Positions 7,644 to 12,525 of a stretch of 12,525 nt of DNA are shown piece after piece. Below the pieces are notes generated by a model. That model saw only the letters and a program-made list of their open reading frames with translations. It was not told the DNA's origin and searched no databases. A program made the position numbers and the translations under genes. Origin of the DNA: an uncultured Selenomonadaceae bacterium (GTDB taxonomy: Bacteria; Bacillota; Negativicutes; Selenomonadales; Selenomonadaceae). Location: positions 1 through 12,525 of the forward strand of contig CALZDE010000040.1 of the NCBI GenBank assembly GCA_945637225.1, given 5' to 3'. Position 1 is the first letter of the stretch; every line of letters starts with the position of its first letter.

Positions 7644-8582
7644 TTAACACTCAAAGCAGTCACCTTCTGACACACCATGACCACGGACAAAATCTCCTGC
7701 TGACATACGCTTCTTGCTAGGAGGCTGAATTTCTAAAATCTCTAAAACACCATCACCTGTAGCCACTGCAAAGCCCTTCTTGTGAACAGCAATTACCTGT
7801 CCCGGCTTAGCAGAGGATACGTCATAGCTGTTTTCTGCTACCTTGGACAGCCAGAATTTATAAGCATTGCCATTTAAGGTACTCCATGCTACTGGATAGG
7901 AATTAAGACCTCTGATTAAATTGTGAAGCTTCTCTGCACTTTCATTCCAATTGATGTGACCTGTTTCCTTGTTCAGCATCTTGGCGTAATTAGAAAGGCT
8001 GTCATCCTGCTTTTCCCTCTTGATGGTGCCTGCTTCTATCTGCTTAACAGTTTCCACCAAAAGCCCTGCACCCTGCTCCATGAGAATATCATGAAGCTCT
8101 GCAGTAGTCATTTCAGGAGTAATATCCACGTGACTCTTTAAGAGCATATCACCAGTATCAAGACCAGCATTCATGTACATAGTAGTAACGCCGGTTTCCT
8201 TCTCACCGTTGATAATGCACCAGTGAATAGGCGCCGCTCCACGGTAACGAGGTAAAAGAGAAGCATGGACATTGACACAGCCATACTTAGGAATATCGAG
8301 AATTTCCTGAGAAAGTATCTGACCGAAAGCCACTACGATAATAATATCAGGAGCCATTTCCTTTAATTTTGCAGTAAATTCAGGTGTCTTTACCTTCTCT
8401 GGCTGATAAACTGGAATATTGCGCTCCAAAGCCTCTACCTTCACAGGAGTAGGCTGCATTTTCTTACCTCTGCCTTTTGGCTTATCAGGCTGAGTAATAA
8501 CCGCAATAACCTCTGCCACATCACAAAGGGATTTCAGACATGGTACCGCAAAATCGGGAGTTCCCATGAAAATTGCCTTCAT
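7644..8582 (-). CDS. fmt: Methionyl-tRNA formyltransferase
   Basis: Transfers a formyl group from 10-formyltetrahydrofolate to initiator Met-tRNA, the first step of bacterial translation initiation. The 312 residues match the family. The N-terminal hydrolase domain opens MKAIFMGTPDFAVPCL and has the folate/catalytic motif NVHASLLPRYRGAAPIHW (104-121: Asn104, His106) and TTMYMNAGLDTGDML (133-147). The tRNA-binding C-terminal domain includes INWNESAEKLHNLIRGLNSYP and GQVIAVHKKGF. The ATG at 8582 follows GGAGGGG by five bases and lies 12 bases after def. Pairing with def places the formylation and deformylation enzymes on one transcript. No anomaly was seen. Confidence 0.97.
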   Translation of the reverse strand: MKAIFMGTPDFAVPCLKSLCDVAEVIAVITQPDKPKGRGKKMQPTPVKVEALERNIPVYQPEKVKTPEFTAKLKEMAPDIIIVVAFGQILSQEILDIPKYGCVNVHASLLPRYRGAAPIHWCIINGEKETGVTTMYMNAGLDTGDMLLKSHVDITPEMTTAELHDILMEQGAGLLVETVKQIEAGTIKREKQDDSLSNYAKMLNKETGHINWNESAEKLHNLIRGLNSYPVAWSTLNGNAYKFWLSKVAENSYDVSSAKPGQVIAVHKKGFAVATGDGVLEILEIQPPSKKRMSAGDFVRGHGVSEGDCFEC

Positions 8583-8594
8583 GTAATCCCCTCC

Positions 8595-9062
8595 TTACTT
8601 TTCTTTACGCAGGCTGGTAGCCTTATCAATGAACAAGGTACCCTCTAAATGGTCTAATTCATGCTGAATGCAACGTGCTAAAAGACCATTGCCGGTCATT
8701 TTCTGCTTCTTGCCACGACGGTTGTAATACTCGACAGTCACCTTGGCAGCTCTCTCCACATCGCCAAAAATCTCTGGTACGCTTAAACAGCCCTCGGTAT
8801 CCACCTCACAGCCGGACTTGCGAATAATCTTAGGATTAATCAGCTCAATAAGACCATGCTTGTCGTCATCAACATCAATGACAACTACCTGAATAGCCTT
8901 GCCAACCTGCGGAGCTGCAAGACCTATACCATTAGCTTTATACATAGTCTCTGCCATATCATCTAAAAGACGGCGTAATGCAGGCGCACCAAAATCAGTA
9001 ACAGGCTCGCACTTCTCCTTCAGTACTAACGTACCAGCTTTCTTTATATCTAAAATTGCCAA
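8595..9062 (-). CDS. def: Peptide deformylase
   Basis: Metalloenzyme, usually Fe2+, that removes the N-formyl group from nascent proteins at the ribosome exit. The 155 residues carry all three catalytic motifs: GIGLAAPQVG (45-54), EGCLSVP (90-96, with Cys92 as metal ligand) and QHELDHLEG (133-141, with His134 and His138 as ligands and Glu135 as catalytic base). No ATG is available near the N-terminus. TTG at 9062 is chosen because a near-perfect AGGAGGT (9071-9077) sits eight bases upstream. It is the first gene of the unit, with a recognisable promoter further upstream. priA, a common upstream neighbour of def, is not here; the region is occupied by a divergent c-di-GMP gene. Confidence 0.97.
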   Translation of the reverse strand: MAILDIKKAGTLVLKEKCEPVTDFGAPALRRLLDDMAETMYKANGIGLAAPQVGKAIQVVVIDVDDDKHGLIELINPKIIRKSGCEVDTEGCLSVPEIFGDVERAAKVTVEYYNRRGKKQKMTGNGLLARCIQHELDHLEGTLFIDKATSLRKEK

Positions 9063-9104
9063 TTCTATTTACCTCCTGTAAAATCTTAATTACATTCCCA
9101 TAGT

Positions 9105-9133
9105 ATTTTATCATTAATGTAAAAAAAATACAA
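9105..9133 (-). promoter_or_regulatory. Promoter of the def-fmt-DUF116-rsmB unit
   Basis: On the minus strand TTGTAT (9128-9133), a 17-base spacer, and TAAAAT (9105-9110) preceded by TGA (extended -10). The predicted start near 9098 gives a leader of about 36 bases with the AGGAGGT of def. A/T tracts upstream (9135-9169) could act as an UP-like element. Confidence 0.6.
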
Positions 9134-9193
9134 TATACAATCGCAAAAAGAAGGTTTTTTTAAAAAAAAGTCGAATTATCATAGTAAAGTTGG

Positions 9194-9202
9194 TGGGATA
9201 AT
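9194..9202 (+). promoter_or_regulatory. Weak candidate promoter of the EAL-domain gene
   Basis: TGGGATAAT has an extended -10 form (TGn plus GATAAT), 26 bases before the chosen ATG. No convincing -35 is found at the right distance (AATTAT at 17 bases). An alternative is TATCAT at 9177-9182 with a T-run as -35. The leader would carry GGAAAGG. The sequence alone does not decide between them, and an alternative sigma factor is possible. Confidence 0.3.
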
Positions 9203-9227
9203 TTGTTTGGAAAGGTTGTTTGGGAAA

Positions 9228-12122
9228 ATGGATAAACTCATGAAATGCTATTGGAGTTACTTTGGCAACTTGGCATGTATCATATTATTGATAGCAGGTA
9301 TTCTTTTCTGTCCGCCAAAAGCAGATGCTCAACAAAATGTGCGTATCGGCTATGTTGATATGCCTAATTTTTTCACTGCGGTTTCCAGAAACAGTTATTC
9401 CGGCTATGCATACTGCTATATGGAAATGTTGTCCGGCTATGCAGATTGGAACTATACCTATGTGCCTGGTACATGGGATGAATGTGTCCGCCGTCTCAGC
9501 AATAATGAAATAGACATCATGATTGGTGCACCCGGAGATATACTGACTATCCCAAACGCCTCCATTACAAGAATATCCATTGGACATTTTTTCCATTATA
9601 TTGCTCTTCGCAATAATTCCATAGAAAACGAAAATAATCATCCTCATTTTCGTCTTGGCACACTGGCAGGAGTTCTCAAAAATGACAGCTTCTCACGCAT
9701 GGCTTCCATGTATGGAATAAATTACAGTCTCAACACCTATGACAGTTTCAGCGATATGAACAATGCCTACAATGATAAACAGCTGGATGGTTTTATCAGT
9801 ATGTGGACATTCCCTTCTCGGGATACTAATTATCGCATTTTTGACATAGAGCCTGTGTATCTCGTCACCAGCAAAAGTAATACCGAGCTTTTTAATCATT
9901 TATCCTTTGCCATGAATGCGATGGATATATGTGACCCTGATTTGCGCACAAGACTATCAAAGGAATTCTATACTACCAATTTCGAAAGAATACCTCTCAC
10001 CGAAGCCGAAAAAGAATACCTGAAAGAAAAAAAGGTATTGAAGGTACTCGCTACAGACAATCAGCGTCCTTATTCCTACTTTGAAAACGGTGTTCATAAG
10101 GGTGTTATTGCAGAAGTTTTGAAACGTATTATTGACGATTTAGATATACAGCTTGAGGTGCGTCCTTTAGGAGAGGGCACTGACCCTTACACAGTGCTTT
10201 CCGACGGTGATGCTGATTTTATTGCAGATATATACTGCGATGTTCCTACGGCATTAAAAAATCATCTTCGACTGACTACACCATACCTTTCCATTGATTA
10301 CGTACCTGTTACACGTATCAGCGACAGTCTTCCTAGTCAGCCGAAAGTCGCCTGCATAAACGGTCATACATACACCAGAAAGTTTGTTGAAACACGTTAT
10401 GCTTACCCTGACCGTTATTATTGCAACAGCATTGAGGAATCTCTTGAAGCAGTCAACAGCAAAAAAGCAGATGTAGTTTACCTTAATAACATCACAGCTA
10501 TGTACAATATATGGCAAGGAAACTATCTTAATCTGCAAAGCTCAAAAGAAATAGCATTTTCTCACCACGTATCAGCGGCAATCAATGAAAACAGTGATTT
10601 GAGACTTCTTTCTATTTTGAATAAAGAATTTCATCTCCTGAACCGCAATCAGATACAGAGCATTATCAACAATGAAATGATGTATGCTGTTCAGACCAAT
10701 ACTGCGGCTTCCATTATTTATAATTACCCACGTCAGGTCGTTATGGCAGTTATAGCCTTCTTCGGGGTAGTACTCTCCATCATGGTATATATCATCTACA
10801 ACCACCAAAAGCATTCCAAGCAGGTTGCAGAATTAGCCTACAATGACTATATGACAGGACTGCACAACTACAGATGGTTCGAGGAAACTGCACCAATGGC
10901 TATTCATAAGCGCATGCTGAATAACACTCATCTTGCGGTGGTTTTATTCGGTATTGCCAATTGGACTCTCATGTCAGAAATTCATGGTCAGAAGCCTCTG
11001 GCTATGGAGCTTAAAGAATGGGGCAACAAGCTCTGCAGTAAACTGTGGGTAGCAAAGCTCTGTGTGGACAGCAACCACGGCAAAATTATCATTTTAGCTC
11101 AGGGCAGTACACCATCATACATCCTTACCAACATTCAGGACCTTTTAAAACAGCCTCACAATTTTACTATGGAAGGCATTGAACTGCGTACTAATTTCAA
11201 AGCAGGAATTTGTCCTGTAAAAACACCTTATACACCAATTCAACAGCTTATATCCTGTGCTGATGTAGCTTATCATGAAATCATCGACACCAAACTGCAA
11301 ATGAAGGTATTCGATGTAGCAATGGAAGACCAGCTGAAGCTCCGTCAGCGTATTGAGGACTGCATGGAGCAGGCACTGAAGGATGAGGAATACGAACTGT
11401 GGCTACAGCCAAAATATGAAATAAAAACTCATAAGTGCATAGGTGCTGAAGCCCTTGTACGCTGGACAAGCAGTAAGATGGGAAAGCTTTTCCCGGACCA
11501 GTTCATCCCAGTATTTGAACATACCGGCTTTGTCGTACAGCTTGATTTCTACATGCTGAGAAAAACCTGTCTGTGGCTCAGAAAACGTCTTGATGCAGGA
11601 GAAAATGTTGTAACTATTTCAGTTAATCAGTCACGGCTGCATATGACAGAAGACCGCTATTTAGAAAAAATTGATGAACTGATGAACGAATATGACATCC
11701 CTCATCACCTCATTGAATTGGAGCTGACCGAAACAGCCTTTGATATGGATAATCCAAGCCAGCAGAAGCATGCCCTAGATATTATCCACAGCCTGCATGA
11801 TATGGGCTTCAAGGTATCTATGGACGATTTCGGCTCCGGCTATTCCTCATTAATGTTGCTTAACTTCTTGCCTTTGGACGTAATGAAGCTTGATAAAACA
11901 ATGCTCAATGAATCCCAAGGCTCCCAGCGTATGACAGCAATCCTCAGAAACTCTATCCGCATGGGTCACGACCTGAATATGCAGATTATCTGCGAAGGCA
12001 TAGAAACACAGGAACAGGAGGAATTATTATTAGCTAACGGCTGTCACTATGGTCAGGGCTACTTCTTCTCCAAGCCTATGCCATATCAAGAATTTGGACC
12101 ATTCCTTGACGCACATAGCTAA
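9228..12122 (+). CDS. Periplasmic-sensing c-di-GMP phosphodiesterase (2x SBP-like, TM, degenerate GGDEF, EAL)
   Basis: Predicted inner-membrane receptor that hydrolyses cyclic di-GMP in response to an extracytoplasmic ligand. Numbered from the ATG at 9228 (964 residues): a signal peptide 1-34 ends KADA; a divergent solute-binding-like domain is at about 36-250; a second, clearer SBP family 3 domain is at about 265-490 (VLKVLATDNQRPYSYFENG, IAEVLKRI); one membrane helix is at about 504-525; a GGDEF-type fold at about 535-700 keeps DYMTGLHNYRWF, but its active-site loop reads DSNHGK instead of GGDEF; an EAL domain is at about 715-964. EAL catalytic residues look intact: E741-A-L, N800, E832 in ELTE, D866-D867 in DDFGSGYSS, K887, E923/E926 in CEGIE, Q943 in GQGYFFSKP. 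An upstream TTG at 9207 adds seven residues and cannot be excluded; GGAAAGG lies 12 bases before 9228. It stands alone and is divergent from def. The ligand is unknown. Confidence 0.93.
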   Translation: MDKLMKCYWSYFGNLACIILLIAGILFCPPKADAQQNVRIGYVDMPNFFTAVSRNSYSGYAYCYMEMLSGYADWNYTYVPGTWDECVRRLSNNEIDIMIGAPGDILTIPNASITRISIGHFFHYIALRNNSIENENNHPHFRLGTLAGVLKNDSFSRMASMYGINYSLNTYDSFSDMNNAYNDKQLDGFISMWTFPSRDTNYRIFDIEPVYLVTSKSNTELFNHLSFAMNAMDICDPDLRTRLSKEFYTTNFERIPLTEAEKEYLKEKKVLKVLATDNQRPYSYFENGVHKGVIAEVLKRIIDDLDIQLEVRPLGEGTDPYTVLSDGDADFIADIYCDVPTALKNHLRLTTPYLSIDYVPVTRISDSLPSQPKVACINGHTYTRKFVETRYAYPDRYYCNSIEESLEAVNSKKADVVYLNNITAMYNIWQGNYLNLQSSKEIAFSHHVSAAINENSDLRLLSILNKEFHLLNRNQIQSIINNEMMYAVQTNTAASIIYNYPRQVVMAVIAFFGVVLSIMVYIIYNHQKHSKQVAELAYNDYMTGLHNYRWFEETAPMAIHKRMLNNTHLAVVLFGIANWTLMSEIHGQKPLAMELKEWGNKLCSKLWVAKLCVDSNHGKIIILAQGSTPSYILTNIQDLLKQPHNFTMEGIELRTNFKAGICPVKTPYTPIQQLISCADVAYHEIIDTKLQMKVFDVAMEDQLKLRQRIEDCMEQALKDEEYELWLQPKYEIKTHKCIGAEALVRWTSSKMGKLFPDQFIPVFEHTGFVVQLDFYMLRKTCLWLRKRLDAGENVVTISVNQSRLHMTEDRYLEKIDELMNEYDIPHHLIELELTETAFDMDNPSQQKHALDIIHSLHDMGFKVSMDDFGSGYSSLMLLNFLPLDVMKLDKTMLNESQGSQRMTAILRNSIRMGHDLNMQIICEGIETQEQEELLLANGCHYGQGYFFSKPMPYQEFGPFLDAHS

Positions 12123-12146
12123 AATCAAATATACCGAAATTGAATT

Positions 12147-12178
12147 ATCACTAACTCCTCAGGGGTTAGTGATTTTTT
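12147..12178 (+). terminator. Rho-independent terminator of the EAL-domain gene
   Basis: A twelve-base-pair stem, ATCACTAACTCC with GGGGTTAGTGAT (one G-U pair) and a three-base loop, runs directly into a T6 run (12173-12178). It starts 24 bases after the stop codon. Confidence 0.88.
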
Positions 12179-12184
12179 CTAAGC

Positions 12185-12211
12185 AAAAACCGCCAGTGAT
12201 CAGCTGACGGC
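12185..12211 (-). terminator. Probable minus-strand terminator facing the EAL gene terminator
   Basis: On the minus strand CCGTCAG-CTGATCA-CTGGCGG forms a seven-base stem with one mismatch and is followed by TTTTTGC. Outer AGCAAA/TTTGCT pairs (12182-12217) can extend it. It would end transcription entering from the right edge. It might instead be a subterminal hairpin of the mobile-element remnant next to it. Confidence 0.45.
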
Positions 12212-12244
12212 TTTGCTAATAATATCTACTTTGACCTCTGCCTA

Positions 12245-12313
12245 TTACAGCAGTTCCTGCTTCAACGCCCCTAGAAGCTCCACAGGCTTAAATTACCGAG
12301 GGTCCCCTGGTAA
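12245..12313 (-). mobile_element. Possible remnant of an IS200/IS605-type (tnpB) 3' end
   Basis: In one minus-strand frame, 12292 down to the stop at 12245 reads FKPVELLGALKQELL and then stop. KPVE followed by LKQE is a pattern I associate with the extreme C-terminus of many TnpB (OrfB, IS1341-type) proteins. An in-frame stop at 12293-12295 precedes it and no other TnpB motif (zinc finger, RuvC) is found to the right edge, so any element is reduced to its tail. Two inverted repeats sit in it: AGCAG-TTC-CTGCT (12249-12261) and TTACCG/TGGTAA (12293-12313). TnpB 3' ends also encode the guide (omega) RNA scaffold, which would explain the hairpins. Family assignment is from memory of short motifs only. 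Confidence 0.4.
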
Positions 12314-12396
12314 AAAATATTAACCATCAGATAATAGAAAAATCTCTCTGATGCTTATTGGAGTTATAGTAAAGCATGTGACAGAAACGAATCCAT

Positions 12397-12525
12397 TCAG
12401 GGTCTCTGCCATTCTTTGTTACCTTTGCAAGTTGATTTGTAGCGGGTAACAGGACTTTTTTTTCTCTTGTAGTGAACCGTAAGAACATCCATAGTCTTGC
12501 CATAATATTTCTTGCCAGTATCACG
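12397..12525 (-). CDS. 3' end of an unrecognised minus-strand reading frame (partial)
   Basis: The frame entering at 12525 codes 42 residues before a stop at 12397, beginning RDTGKKYYGKTMDVLTVHY and ending GNKEWQRP. It is rich in Lys, Tyr and Thr, with codons like those of the neighbours, which suggests the tail of a real protein; no family is recognised. An overlapping frame starting with GTG at 12524 stays open for 65 codons to 12327 and is a competing choice. A run of eight A residues (minus strand, 12456-12463) lies within both, so a frameshift joining them is possible. Candidate minus-strand hairpins follow at 12325-12353 and 12185-12211. Confidence 0.35.
   Translation of the reverse strand, partial: RDTGKKYYGKTMDVLTVHYKRKKSPVTRYKSTCKGNKEWQRP

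Larger units (their letters stand above)
12123..12396. other. Intergenic region with several inverted repeats
   Basis: This stretch has no convincing gene. Besides the two facing terminators and the possible tnpB tail, it contains CATCAGA/TCTGATG (12325-12331 with 12347-12353, 15-base loop). On the minus strand this is followed by GTTAATATTTTTTACC and could be a weak terminator of the reading frame at the right edge. The density of hairpins in about 270 bases is unusual for this window. Confidence 0.6.

Noticed and set aside
9150..9170. T7A8 tract as a bidirectional terminator
   Set aside because: It has no G+C stem; it is a pure A/T palindrome between two divergent promoters, where no transcript needs ending.
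9285..10814. Several minus-strand open frames opposite the EAL-domain gene
   Set aside because: The plus strand encodes a continuous multi-domain protein there; the antisense frames have cysteine-rich, unpatterned products.
12327..12524. 65-codon minus-strand frame from GTG at 12524 as a complete small gene
   Set aside because: No ribosome binding site can be seen upstream within the window, the start codon is at the window edge, and the alternative frame has a more protein-like composition; kept only as an alternative.
1..12525. CRISPR array, tRNA, rRNA or riboswitch
   Set aside because: No regularly spaced direct repeats, no cloverleaf or conserved rRNA/riboswitch core was recognised on reading both strands; a covariance-model scan was not possible.

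Overview
The window looks like chromosomal DNA from a low-to-mid-GC, AT-leaning member of the Bacillota with a diderm-type lineage flavour; Negativicutes (Selenomonas/Megamonas/Anaerovibrio-like) is my best guess. This rests on gene content and codon style only: no rRNA or other marker is present. Apart from one gene and its surroundings at the right, everything is on the minus strand, so transcription runs from about 9100 down to 1.

Right to left on the minus strand: def (9062-8595), fmt (8582-7644), a DUF116 membrane protein (7642-6851) and rsmB (6837-5506) form a tight unit read from a good promoter at about 9105-9133. It ends in a hairpin plus T-run just after rsmB. rlmN (5389-4325) follows from its own promoter. 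A further candidate promoter precedes five closely packed genes: fhaA (4241-3417, DUF3662+FHA), fhaB (3415-2951, membrane-anchored FHA), pstP (2951-2235, PP2C phosphatase), rodA/ftsW (2242-992, SEDS glycosyltransferase) and pbpA (970 to beyond base 1, class B penicillin-binding protein).

Together the first block handles N-terminal maturation of proteins (formylation of initiator Met-tRNA, deformylation) and ribosomal/tRNA RNA methylation. The second block is the phosphorylation-controlled cell-wall elongation or division module known from Actinobacteria (fhaA-fhaB-pstP-rodA-pbpA-pknA/B). The Ser/Thr kinase that should complete it is not in the window and is predicted just beyond the left edge.

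The region right of 9063 is accessory. A divergent plus-strand gene (9228-12122) encodes a large c-di-GMP signalling protein: signal peptide, two periplasmic solute-binding-like domains, one membrane helix, a degenerate GGDEF domain and an apparently intact EAL phosphodiesterase domain. It ends at a strong terminator. The last 400 bases hold a second, opposite hairpin, a short sequence resembling the 3' end of a TnpB (IS200/IS605 family) gene with its hairpins, and the 3' end of an unrecognised minus-strand reading frame running off the edge. No tRNA, rRNA, CRISPR array or riboswitch was recognised.
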